Assembly: GCA_002383665.1 (NCBI GenBank)
Contig: DFZI01000017.1
Location: forward strand, 576-20,528
Reading direction: 5' to 3'
DNA from: Dehalococcoidia bacterium UBA4060
Lineage (GTDB): Bacteria > Chloroflexota > Dehalococcoidia > GIF9 > UBA5629
Length of the DNA: 19,953 nt
The first letter of the stretch is position 1. Each line of letters opens with the position of its first letter. Both the position numbers and the translations under genes were made by a program. The notes beneath the pieces were generated by a model. That model was not told where the DNA came from, searched no databases, and was given only the letters and a program-made list of their open reading frames with translations. This document shows, piece after piece, positions 7,480 through 15,541 of the stretch.

Positions 7480-8132
7480 CTATGGGGATTGACCGAGTAT
7501 CCTATCTTCAGCCGAGTGATCTCTGCGATTTTGATCGCAGCCCACAGATACGGAGAAAAACAGCCCGCCTTATTAAAGACGCCAGGAACCGCCGGGAAAA
7601 ATTCCAGCGCATTTTCAACTTTGTTAAAGAGTTGCCCTACGGGCTGGATGATTGGGACCTGAAAGCCTCGCAGGTTTTAAAAAAGGGCATGGGCATGTGC
7701 TCCGGCAAGACCAATTTACTCGTAGCGATGTTGCGTTGTGCTGGCATTCCTGCCCGCTACAGGGTCTACCAGATTCTGGCAGATGACACGCTGATGAAAT
7801 TTGCCGATGAAAATGATAGAGATGTTGAGCGCATGGCTGAACTCGGAAAGATGCGCGATCATGTTGATTGTGAAGTTTGGATGGGTAAATGGGTTGACTG
7901 TGACCCGGGCCGCGATTCAGCTATGGAGATAGGACTGCTCAAACTGGGAGGCTCGCTGGAAAGACGCAAGGTTACCGACAGGTATGGCCGGGTAAGATAT
8001 CTCAGGCTGGCCATATTCGATGAGTGGGCCAGACAGCGGCAGGCCAGGAGAAACTTTCGTGCACGCCGTAAAGCTATTTTTAGCAGGCTGAATCTGGGAT
8101 TCGAGAAACTGCGTGACTACGGGCGTATGTAG
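7476..8132 (+). CDS. Transglutaminase-like (cysteine protease fold) protein
   Basis: A 218-residue cytoplasmic protein without signal peptide, with a transglutaminase-like core. The catalytic Cys75 lies in GMGMCSGKTNLLVAMLRCAG, where the small helix carries the nucleophile; His129 in DHVDCEVW and Asp143 in KWVDCDP complete the expected triad. The segment IPARYRVYQI between them is typical of the family. The N-terminal 60 residues (arginine-rich, helical) and the basic tail (180-218, many Arg and Lys) are not recognisable and could bind nucleic acid, though that is inference. The start could be the GTG at 7476, overlapping the previous stop, or the ATG at 7482. It ends seven bases from the convergent lipoprotein gene. 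Substrate unknown; a hydrolase or peptidase role is as likely as cross-linking. Confidence 0.85.
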   Translation: MTMGIDRVSYLQPSDLCDFDRSPQIRRKTARLIKDARNRREKFQRIFNFVKELPYGLDDWDLKASQVLKKGMGMCSGKTNLLVAMLRCAGIPARYRVYQILADDTLMKFADENDRDVERMAELGKMRDHVDCEVWMGKWVDCDPGRDSAMEIGLLKLGGSLERRKVTDRYGRVRYLRLAIFDEWARQRQARRNFRARRKAIFSRLNLGFEKLRDYGRM

Positions 8133-8139
8133 CGGATGC

Positions 8140-9045
8140 TTATTTTACATTGACTACCACAGTCTGGAACTGCGCCCCGCGCGGATTGGTGGCGATCATT
8201 GTGTAGAGAGTAGTTTCTTGAGGCGATACGCCGGCAGTTCCCTCACCTGAAACTATGCCAACACCCTTATCGATAGTTACCGATGACGCTTCTACGGTTT
8301 TCCAGCTCAGCACGGCCGAGCCGCCTTTCTTAATAACATTGGGTTCCGCTTTAAAGAATTTGATGACAGGCGTTTCCTCGTCGGGGGGCTTTCCGGAAAC
8401 GGTCAGCGTGGTGGCAGCCAGGATGGTGCCCTCATCGTTGGTGGCGGTCAGCTTATAGGTAGTGGTGAACGTCGGTGAGACCCTGGCTATGCCTTTGACG
8501 GGTATAATCCGGAGGCCGGGCTCGATCATCACGTCATAGGCATTGTGGATATCCCAGGAGAGGATTGCTTCCTGTTCGGGTATGATGTTGGCTGGCTCAA
8601 CCGAAAAAACGGCGATTTCGGGCAGATTGAAGGCGGCCGGTGGACTTTCGGGTATGGTGCCTGAGACCTCTACGTGCACTTTGGCAGTTGAACTACCTTT
8701 GCTGTTAGAAGCTGTCAGAATATAGGTGGTGGAAGATTCAGGAATGACTATGTAGGAACCCGCCGCGCTTACAGTTCCGATGCCCTGGTCGATGCTGATG
8801 TGAGCGGCATTGGTCACCGACCAGCTCAATTTGACCTGATTGCCAGCCTGGACTTTATAGGGAGTTGCTTCAAAGCTTATGATATAGGGCGTTATTGAGT
8901 TCTCCTGCCCCGCCGGTGGCGTTACAGGCTGATCGGGTGGAGAAGAAGGTGCAACTACTGATGTTGGCGGAGGCTCACCGGCAGCCTGGCTACATGACAG
9001 AGCAGCCAGTATGGTCAACAAAATAATAGCCACGGTTCTTTGCAT
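8140..9045 (-). CDS. Lipoprotein with three Ig-like repeats
   Basis: A 301-residue predicted lipoprotein. The signal peptide MQRTVAIILL... ends at a lipobox ALSC with Cys18. A Pro/Ser/Thr-rich linker (about 22-50) leads to three Ig-like repeats of about 74 residues (56-129, 145-218, 227-301). Each contains an F-x-x-x-P opening (FEATPYKVQAG, FSVEPANIIPE, FKAEPNVIKKG), a LSW core (Trp75, Trp164, Trp248), a central glycine- or proline-rich turn and a TTY/TLY plus T-A-[ST]-N end. There is no catalytic motif. The start has no Shine-Dalgarno, and a GATAAT box is seven bases upstream of the ATG. The repeats suggest extracellular binding or spacing on the cell surface. Its first codons match those of the lipoprotein at 443. 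Confidence 0.88.
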   Translation of the reverse strand: MQRTVAIILLTILAALSCSQAAGEPPPTSVVAPSSPPDQPVTPPAGQENSITPYIISFEATPYKVQAGNQVKLSWSVTNAAHISIDQGIGTVSAAGSYIVIPESSTTYILTASNSKGSSTAKVHVEVSGTIPESPPAAFNLPEIAVFSVEPANIIPEQEAILSWDIHNAYDVMIEPGLRIIPVKGIARVSPTFTTTYKLTATNDEGTILAATTLTVSGKPPDEETPVIKFFKAEPNVIKKGGSAVLSWKTVEASSVTIDKGVGIVSGEGTAGVSPQETTLYTMIATNPRGAQFQTVVVNVK

Positions 9046-9153
9046 ATTTTAATTATCGCATCCCGGGAATCTATCGTTTTATGTATGTTATTTATTATAA
9101 TATAAAAGGGCGGGGATATATTGGACTGGTTACTATTTACGTGTCCGTAAAAG

Positions 9154-9180
9154 TTGAAGAAATAAAAATCATGATATAAT
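9154..9180 (+). promoter_or_regulatory. Possible promoter of the acyl-CoA dehydrogenase gene
   Basis: A perfect TATAAT (9175-9180) has TTGAAG 15 bases upstream (9154-9159), a short spacer. The leader to the ATG at 9272 would be about 85 bases and ends in AAGGAG. The rest of the 226-base gap (9046-9271) is AT-rich and holds no gene that I can support. Confidence 0.45.
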
Positions 9181-9271
9181 AGGCGGCTGGTGAAAGGTCT
9201 CCTCAAATGATCAGAAGCTAATATTGGCTTGGGGATTGTTAGGAGATAACATTGAATAAGGAGTATGTATC

Positions 9272-10456
9272 ATGGATTTCAGGTTGACACCGAAACAGGA
9301 AGCCCTTAAGAAAGAGATCTACTCGTTTTGTGCGGATCTGGCAAAGAAAAAGCCTTCAACCTACACTGGCATTGAAGCTAAAAATGACGATGACGAGTGC
9401 TGGCAGTTTCACCTCTATTGTGCCAGGGAGTTCGGTAAAAAAGGCTGGCTGACTTTCGGATGGCCTGCGGAGTATGGCGGGAAAGGGGACATGATGGATA
9501 AGGTGATCTTTAGCGAGGCAGTAGGTTACTATGCCTTGCCTGGCGTCGATGAGTTCGGCGTCGCCATGCTTGCCCCTACTCTGCTTGCTGCAGCCAATGA
9601 TGAAATCAAGAGAAAGTTCCTTCCCGGTATAGCCTCCGGTGAAACCATGTGGTGTGAGCTCTGGAGTGAGCCCAATGCAGGATCAGACCTTGCAGCCCTG
9701 ACTACTACAGCCATCAGGAAAGGTGATGAATATATTGTCAACGGGCAGAAAACCTGGAACACCGGCGCACACCGGGCCGATTGGGCATTCGGCGTCTACA
9801 GGACCGATCCCCAGGCTCCCAAGCACAAGAACCTCACCTTTATGCTCTGCGATATGAAAACTCCGGGCATTACAGTCAAGGGAATCCCCTATATGGATGG
9901 CTCCCATATCTATAACGAGGTTTACCTGGATGACGTGCACATACCGGCTAACCAGATCGTTGGTAAGGAGGGAGATGGATGGGCAGTCGTCAACGTTCTG
10001 GCTGGATTTGAAAGGTCTAATATGGGTCTGGTCTATGGTCTGCTGAGCGCCATAGAGCACCTGGCGGCATATTGTAATGAAACGAAATATAATGGTGTGC
10101 CTCTTTCCAATGATCCTATTGTCAGGAACCGTCTTGCCGACCTGGCTATTGGCCTTGAGGCTGTCCGCACCCTGGCCATACGCATCGCCGACCAGCAGAG
10201 CAGGAATGAGATGGGGCTGATGGACGCTGCCGCCGTGAAGGTATTTGCCAGTGAGCTAATGGAAAAGATGGCCCATGTCGCCACCGATCTGCTGGGGCCT
10301 TTCGGCCAGGTCAAGTTTTCCAAGTGGGCCAAGCTGCGTGGCGATTTTGCATCGACCTATATGACCTGCTTCGTTCCCATCGTGTCAATGGGCACCAACG
10401 AAATCCAGCGCAATATCATCGCCTGGTACGGCCTTGGTCTGCCCAGGATGAAATAA
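9272..10456 (+). CDS. Acyl-CoA dehydrogenase family flavoprotein
   Basis: A 394-residue acyl-CoA dehydrogenase, full length for the family, that would oxidise an acyl-CoA to its 2-enoyl-CoA with FAD. The flavin and substrate-binding segment reads ELWSEPNAGSDLAALTTTA (129-147), and the C-terminal FAD-contact segment is MGTNEIQRNIIA (373-384). The residue before Gly-Thr, where many members carry the catalytic Glu (Glu376 of medium-chain enzymes), is Met373. A Glu at 247 in AGFERSN sits where isovaleryl-CoA dehydrogenase has its base. It has an AAGGAG site nine bases before the ATG. A terminator-like hairpin follows it, then the IcmF gene, so both probably serve short or branched acyl-CoA metabolism without a shared transcript. 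The substrate is not determined. Confidence 0.92.
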   Translation: MDFRLTPKQEALKKEIYSFCADLAKKKPSTYTGIEAKNDDDECWQFHLYCAREFGKKGWLTFGWPAEYGGKGDMMDKVIFSEAVGYYALPGVDEFGVAMLAPTLLAAANDEIKRKFLPGIASGETMWCELWSEPNAGSDLAALTTTAIRKGDEYIVNGQKTWNTGAHRADWAFGVYRTDPQAPKHKNLTFMLCDMKTPGITVKGIPYMDGSHIYNEVYLDDVHIPANQIVGKEGDGWAVVNVLAGFERSNMGLVYGLLSAIEHLAAYCNETKYNGVPLSNDPIVRNRLADLAIGLEAVRTLAIRIADQQSRNEMGLMDAAAVKVFASELMEKMAHVATDLLGPFGQVKFSKWAKLRGDFASTYMTCFVPIVSMGTNEIQRNIIAWYGLGLPRMK

Positions 10457-10486
10457 GCCTCAACATCTCCTTGATTTGAAATTAGT

Positions 10487-10522
10487 AAAGCAGGCCCTGG
10501 CTACCAAGGCATGCTTTGTTTT
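10487..10522 (+). terminator. Rho-independent terminator after the acyl-CoA dehydrogenase gene
   Basis: AAAGCA (10487-10492) pairs with TGCTTT (10512-10517), and the inner GCC and TGG pair with GGC and CCA around a CTA loop, giving a 14-position stem with two mismatches. GTTTT follows (10518-10522). This would largely separate the dehydrogenase from the downstream mutase gene. Confidence 0.65.
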
Positions 10523-10631
10523 AACCGGCAAGGCATATTTTGTATATAAGTTGATTTACTAAGCAATCAAAAACATATACAATAATGCCGTTTAATGTAT
10601 ACGGAAAATACCTTGATCATGAGAGGTAAAA

Positions 10632-13600
10632 ATGAGTGCAAATGAAACTGGTGGACATGAGTTAAAGCACAGTATAAGGGTGGTAACCGCTACAGCACTT
10701 TTTGATGGGCATGACGCGGCTATCAACATTATGCGCAGGCTGATCCAGGCCGGCGGAGCTGAGGTGATCCATCTCGGGCATAACCGGTCTGCGGCCGAGA
10801 TAGTGGAATCTGCCATCCAGGAAGACGTACAGGCGGTGGCCGTCTCTTCATACCAGGGCGGTCATATGGAGTTCTTTAAATACATGCGGGATATGCTAAT
10901 GGAAAGAGGAGCGGGGCATGTGAAGATTTTTGGTGGAGGGGGTGGGGTGATCAGGCCGAATGAAATTAAGGAGCTCCAGGCATATGGCATTGAGCGTATC
11001 TACGATCCTGAAGATGGCAGAAAAATGGGCTTAACAGGTATGATTAATGACCTGCTCAAACGAAGCGATTATCACACCATCAATATACGTACGCAACGTG
11101 ATAAGGCCAACCGGGGAGCGAAGGTGCCCGAGCCGGCAGACCTGAAGAAAAAGGATGCCGTTTATCCGGCCCGCATGATAACCCTGGCTGAGATGGGTGT
11201 GGCCCCCTGGCCAAAGTATTCAAAGGCGATTGAAAAGATGGCAGTCGGCAGCAAAGCTCCGGTTATCGGCTTTACAGGCACCGGCGGTGCCGGTAAAAGT
11301 TCACTATTGGATGAGCTTGTATTGCGCTTCCGACACGATAATCCGGATAAAAAGGTGGCAATACTCTCAGCTGACCCTTCCAAGCGGAGGACAGGTGGTG
11401 CGTTGCTGGGTGATCGCATTCGCATGAATTATGTTTATGGTGATGGCATATATATGAGGTCACTTGCCACTCGTGGCTCGAAAACGGAGCTGCCGGCGGT
11501 TATCAGGGATGCAATCAATATTGTAAAGGCTGCAGGATATGATCTGGTTCTGGTTGAGACCGCAGGCATCGGACAGGGCGATACCGCCGCGGTCGATATC
11601 TCGAATATCTCTCTGTATGTGATGACCTCGGAGTATGGCGCCCCGACACAACTGGAAAAGATAGATATGCTGGACTATGCCGACATTATTGTCCTGAATA
11701 AATTCGATCGTAAAGGCTCTGAAGATGCATTGCGTGACGTGCGTATGCAACTGCGCCGCATACATAATTGGTTTGACCGCAAACTGGAAGATCTGCCTGT
11801 TTATGGCACCATGGCCTCGCGTTTTAACGATGAGGGTGTGAATGGGCTCTACGCCGGCCTGATCAAGCTTATTGAGGGAAAACGGGCACAGAAATTTATT
11901 TGTGGCATACCACCGGAAAGGATAGCCAGGATCACCCCGATAAGCTACATCATACATCCGGACCGCATCCAATATCTGAGAGAGATTGCCGTGGCGGTGC
12001 GCAGTTACAAAAAGATGGTGCGGGACCAGTCAGAGATAGCACGCAGGTTGCAGCATTTGAATGCTGCCCGTGCTGAACTGCAAGAGGAAGGCTTATCAAA
12101 GGCAGTCGAGAAGCGTGTGAAGGAATTGAGCAAAAATCAACTCCCGTCTGCCCGTAAACTGCTTGACGGCTGGGAAAGTCTGAGCAAGGCCTACAGCGGT
12201 GATATCTTCCACTACAGGGTGCGCGGCCAAGAATATCATATTCAACTGACGGAGGAGACCCTGGCCGGCACACGCATTCCACGTGTGATCATACCGCCAT
12301 TTAAGGATGATGGAGACAGGCTGGAATACCTGATGCTGGAAAACGTCCCCGGCAGATTCCCCTATACAGCCGGCTCATTCCCGTTCCGACGGCAGGGTGA
12401 AGATCCCAAGCGGCAATTTGCCGGTGAGGGTGGGCCTGTGAGGACCAATGCCCGCTTTCATTACCTGTCGGCCGGGGACCAGGCTAAGAGGCTTTCTACT
12501 GCGTTTGATGCCGTCACACTGTTCGGTGAAGACCCGCAGGAAAGGCCGGATATCTTCGGTAAAATAGGCGAGTCGGGAGTTTCAATCTGTACACTGGATG
12601 ATATAAAAAAACTGTATAAGGATTTCGACCTGTGTGCGCCCGATACTTCCGTATCGATGACCATCAACGGGCCAGCCCCTGTTATGCTGGCCTTTTTCTT
12701 CAACTGTGCCATCGATCAGCAGGTGGACCGGTTTGTTGAAGAGCGTGGGAGGGTGCCGACACCAAAAGAGCACGAAGAAATTAAAGCAAGGACACTTTCC
12801 ACTGTCAGAGGCACAGTGCAGGCTGACATCCTCAAGGAAGATCAGGGCCAGAATTCCTGCATATTTTCTATCGGATTTGCCCTCAAAATGATGGGCGATA
12901 TCCAGGAGTATTTCATTCAAAATAACGTGCGCAACTACTACTCGGTTTCAATCTCGGGATACCATATTGCTGAGGCCGGAGCCAATCCCATTACACAACT
13001 GGCGTTTACGCTGGCCAATGGATTTACTTATGTGGAATATTATCTGCAGCGGGGATTCCCCATCGATTCCTTCGCACCCAATCTCTCGTTTTTCTTCTCC
13101 AACGGCATGGATGCCGAATACACGGTGATCGGACGGGTGGCGCGCAGGATATGGGCCATTGCCATGAAGGAAAAGTACGGTGGAAATGAACGCAGCCAGC
13201 AGCTTAAGTACCACATACAGACCTCCGGCAGGTCACTGCATGCACAGGAGATACAGTTCAACGACATCCGCACCACATTGCAGGCATTGCTGGCATTTTA
13301 TGACAACTGTAATTCGCTACATACCAACTCCTACGATGAAGCCATTACCACGCCCACGGAAGAATCCGTCAGGCGGGCCATGGCCATACAAATGATAATT
13401 ACCAGGGAGTTCGGCCTGACTAAGAACGAGAATGTCTGGCAGGGGTCATATATCGTGGAACAGCTTACCGACCTGGTTGAGGAAGCGGTACTGGATGAGT
13501 TTGAGAGGATATCCAAGCGCGGTGGAGTACTGGGGGCTATGGAGCTACAGTACCAGCGAGGCAAGATACAGGATGAGTCACTGCTTTACGAGCAGCGCAA

Positions 13601-13910
13601 GCACTCGGGCGAACTGCCCATCATAGGAGTTAATACCTATATCAATCCCAATGCTGAGGACCTGATCCCGCAGGAGATACCGCTCAGCCGTTCCACACCA
13701 CAGGAGAAACAGGAGCAGATCGATAATTTGCATGATTTTCAGAAAAGGAATGCGAACCAGGCAGCCAGATCATTAACCAAGCTGAAGCAGGTTGCACAAG
13801 CCGGTGGGAATATATTTGAGCAGTTGATGGAGACTGCCCGCTATGCTTCGCTGGGTCAGATTACGGGTGCCCTGTACCAGGTGGGGGGCAAATACCGCCG
13901 TAATATGTAG
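10632..13910 (+). CDS. icmF: Fused isobutyryl-CoA mutase (IcmF): B12 domain, G-protein chaperone, mutase
   Basis: A 1092-residue fusion matching IcmF length. Residues about 14-145 are the B12-binding domain (DGHDAA with the cobalt ligand His27, SSYQGGH, GGGGG). Residues about 205-420 are a MeaB-type GTPase with P-loop GTGGAGKS (216-223), ETAGIGQGD (309-317) and NKFD (356-359), which loads and guards the cofactor. A linker (about 430-565) precedes the TIM-barrel mutase domain with RFPYTAGSFPF (575-585) and SISGYH (773-778). Gln740 in EDQGQNSC replaces the Arg of methylmalonyl-CoA mutases, and Phe585 stands near their Tyr, the pattern known for isobutyryl-/n-butyryl-CoA interconversion. The start has GAGAGG eight bases upstream. 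It follows an acyl-CoA dehydrogenase after a terminator. Confidence 0.95.
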   Translation: MSANETGGHELKHSIRVVTATALFDGHDAAINIMRRLIQAGGAEVIHLGHNRSAAEIVESAIQEDVQAVAVSSYQGGHMEFFKYMRDMLMERGAGHVKIFGGGGGVIRPNEIKELQAYGIERIYDPEDGRKMGLTGMINDLLKRSDYHTINIRTQRDKANRGAKVPEPADLKKKDAVYPARMITLAEMGVAPWPKYSKAIEKMAVGSKAPVIGFTGTGGAGKSSLLDELVLRFRHDNPDKKVAILSADPSKRRTGGALLGDRIRMNYVYGDGIYMRSLATRGSKTELPAVIRDAINIVKAAGYDLVLVETAGIGQGDTAAVDISNISLYVMTSEYGAPTQLEKIDMLDYADIIVLNKFDRKGSEDALRDVRMQLRRIHNWFDRKLEDLPVYGTMASRFNDEGVNGLYAGLIKLIEGKRAQKFICGIPPERIARITPISYIIHPDRIQYLREIAVAVRSYKKMVRDQSEIARRLQHLNAARAELQEEGLSKAVEKRVKELSKNQLPSARKLLDGWESLSKAYSGDIFHYRVRGQEYHIQLTEETLAGTRIPRVIIPPFKDDGDRLEYLMLENVPGRFPYTAGSFPFRRQGEDPKRQFAGEGGPVRTNARFHYLSAGDQAKRLSTAFDAVTLFGEDPQERPDIFGKIGESGVSICTLDDIKKLYKDFDLCAPDTSVSMTINGPAPVMLAFFFNCAIDQQVDRFVEERGRVPTPKEHEEIKARTLSTVRGTVQADILKEDQGQNSCIFSIGFALKMMGDIQEYFIQNNVRNYYSVSISGYHIAEAGANPITQLAFTLANGFTYVEYYLQRGFPIDSFAPNLSFFFSNGMDAEYTVIGRVARRIWAIAMKEKYGGNERSQQLKYHIQTSGRSLHAQEIQFNDIRTTLQALLAFYDNCNSLHTNSYDEAITTPTEESVRRAMAIQMIITREFGLTKNENVWQGSYIVEQLTDLVEEAVLDEFERISKRGGVLGAMELQYQRGKIQDESLLYEQRKHSGELPIIGVNTYINPNAEDLIPQEIPLSRSTPQEKQEQIDNLHDFQKRNANQAARSLTKLKQVAQAGGNIFEQLMETARYASLGQITGALYQVGGKYRRNM

Positions 13911-13916
13911 AAAGGA

Positions 13917-13961
13917 AAGGCGGCGAACGGCTTTTAAGCTGCACACCGCCTTGATGTTTTT
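13917..13961. terminator. Bidirectional terminator between icmF and the DUF1254 gene
   Basis: AAGGCGG (13917-13923) pairs with CCGCCTT (13946-13952), with an inner CGGCT/AGCTG stem. T-rich sequence follows on the plus strand (GATGTTTTT), and TTCCTTT continues on the minus strand. It sits between the two convergent genes and can serve both. Confidence 0.75.
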
Positions 13962-13969
13962 ATCCCGAT

Positions 13970-14938
13970 TTATTTCTTGAACTGCAACGACTGCAATATC
14001 GCTGAATACTGGGCTTCATCGTAAGGAGCAACCAGGGAGACCGTGGTTATGGTGCCCAGGATCCATTTGCCATCCTTTTGCACGCCCTGCCCAAGGGCAT
14101 CGGCCTTATAGCCTGTCTTGAGCTTGAACTGCAAGGCAGCCTGCCGGGCAGGTGTACCATCAGACAGCTTAACCTCTTTTTCAGGGCCCATGCTGATTTC
14201 TGTGTTGCCTGTGTCGGTCAGCGCGCCGTGCACGGCATCGGCAAACGAGGCCTCATCGCGCACTGAGATGATTATAACAGGAATCTTGGCTGCGGCAGCA
14301 GCAGCGAATACCTGCTTGCCGGATACAGGATTCTCCTTCCACTCCTTGGGATATTTGATGCTGAATCCATAATCCTGGTTGGTATACTCTGCCATTTCGA
14401 CCGTTGCTGAAAACGGTGCGGAGCCTATTTTGAGAGCAGACTCTTTCTGGATGCTTTGCAGTTCCTTGTATTTGTCATCGCTCTCAAGCAGGTGGCGGAT
14501 CAGCAATATACCGCGATTGGTGGGTGAGAAAACAACCTGTGCGTTGCCTGCATCAGGGACATTGGTGCCCGCTTTGGCAAGCACAAGCTCCATCGGGTTT
14601 GATTTTACCTGCCTGTCATTCATCACGAAGAAATTATCGCTGTTTTCCTGGAACATAGAGACGGACCAGTAAACATCAGTGGGAACCTTGGACTTTAACC
14701 TGATCGGCTCCTGGCTCACATCATAAGATACTATAGTGTATACCAGTTCGGGACTGGGCCTGACAACCTGGCGGTTCTCCTCGGCACTCACCCTTTGCCC
14801 CCTCAGAAGTGTGTTTACAGTATACTGGTTTATTGTTTTGCTCATAGCAAAGTAGGGTATAAGAGTCAGGGTGACAAAATGAATTATGATTGCGATCACC
14901 AGAGTTGCCACCCCTGTCCATAATATCCACTTCTTCAT
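13970..14938 (-). CDS. DUF1254-domain protein with C-terminal PsbP/DcrB-like domain
   Basis: A 322-residue membrane-anchored protein. Residues 5-28 form one transmembrane segment or uncleaved signal. The following stretch (about 30-155) resembles DUF1254: PSPELVYTIVSYDVSQEPIR, a KVPTDVYWSVSMFQENSDNF core and an ILLIRHLL helix. From about residue 186 a different domain starts with YGFSIKYPKEWKENP and runs to the end, like the PsbP/DcrB-type fold often found on lipoproteins. This second domain is not usual for DUF1254 proteins. The ATG overlaps the end of the DUF1214 gene by four bases (ATGA), with GGGAGG upstream, so the two are one operon; in many bacteria DUF1254 and DUF1214 lie in one chain. 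Function is unknown. Confidence 0.78.
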   Translation of the reverse strand: MKKWILWTGVATLVIAIIIHFVTLTLIPYFAMSKTINQYTVNTLLRGQRVSAEENRQVVRPSPELVYTIVSYDVSQEPIRLKSKVPTDVYWSVSMFQENSDNFFVMNDRQVKSNPMELVLAKAGTNVPDAGNAQVVFSPTNRGILLIRHLLESDDKYKELQSIQKESALKIGSAPFSATVEMAEYTNQDYGFSIKYPKEWKENPVSGKQVFAAAAAAKIPVIIISVRDEASFADAVHGALTDTGNTEISMGPEKEVKLSDGTPARQAALQFKLKTGYKADALGQGVQKDGKWILGTITTVSLVAPYDEAQYSAILQSLQFKK

Positions 14939-15522
14939 TTGCTATCCTCCCGAATGATGCGGGGCAGGTCGCATCCAGCAAAATTATTACGAATTGATTC
15001 CCCGGGATTATACAATCGTAGTGACAGGTTGAATTTCTTCTGGTCTCCCAGCGGTATCCAGTTGCCCGGTTTCTCAGACCTGGACAGGTATATGGTGAAT
15101 TTGCCGTCCTTATCATAAGTAACGGTGTTTCCGCTGTAGGAGTAACGATTGAGCGGATTCGGAATGAGGAAATCGTCCTCGCCGTATACCGTTATGCTCC
15201 ACCATCTTGCATCAGGTGCCTTGCCCTCAATGCGGTACACACTGTTTCCATCGAATGGCTTACCGCTTTCGTCCGTATAGGCATTGCAGTAAATGGTCTC
15301 GGACTGGTTAAGAGCTAACAGGCCGTGAACGGCTACCCATGCCCTGACATAAGGGTTGGCTTCGCTACTACCCACGTCAAGATTGGTCTGCCAGGCTCCG
15401 TTGGTTACGCTCTGCATCCCCATTATAGTCTCATACCCTGCTATGGCAGAGCCTACCCCGATGCCACTACCCAGGATGAGTGCTACCAGCGCCGCCAGAA
15501 CAATTTTAAGTGGTCTCTTCAT
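14935..15522 (-). CDS. DUF1214-domain protein with N-terminal membrane anchor
   Basis: A 195-residue protein with a hydrophobic N-terminus (about 5-28) that is either a signal peptide or an anchor. The rest matches DUF1214: NGAWQTN, ANPYVRAWVAVHGLLALNQS, ETIYCNAYTD with GKPFDGNSVYRIEG, then the diagnostic ARWWSITVY (105-113) and LRLYNP. The family is found as the second half of DUF1254-DUF1214 proteins of unknown function. Here it precedes the DUF1254 gene, in the reverse of the usual domain order, and overlaps it by four bases. GGGAGG lies before the ATG. The gene is divergent from the TetR-family regulator with only some 20 bases between them, so control by that regulator is likely but inferred. 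Confidence 0.82.
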   Translation of the reverse strand: MKRPLKIVLAALVALILGSGIGVGSAIAGYETIMGMQSVTNGAWQTNLDVGSSEANPYVRAWVAVHGLLALNQSETIYCNAYTDESGKPFDGNSVYRIEGKAPDARWWSITVYGEDDFLIPNPLNRYSYSGNTVTYDKDGKFTIYLSRSEKPGNWIPLGDQKKFNLSLRLYNPGESIRNNFAGCDLPRIIREDSK

Positions 15523-15541
15523 ACTACCTCCCTGAGTTTAT

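Noticed and set aside
10551..10583. Promoter before icmF (TTGATT and TACAAT).
   Set aside because: The spacer is 21 bases, too long for a sigma70-type promoter; a promoter must exist after the terminator but I cannot place it.
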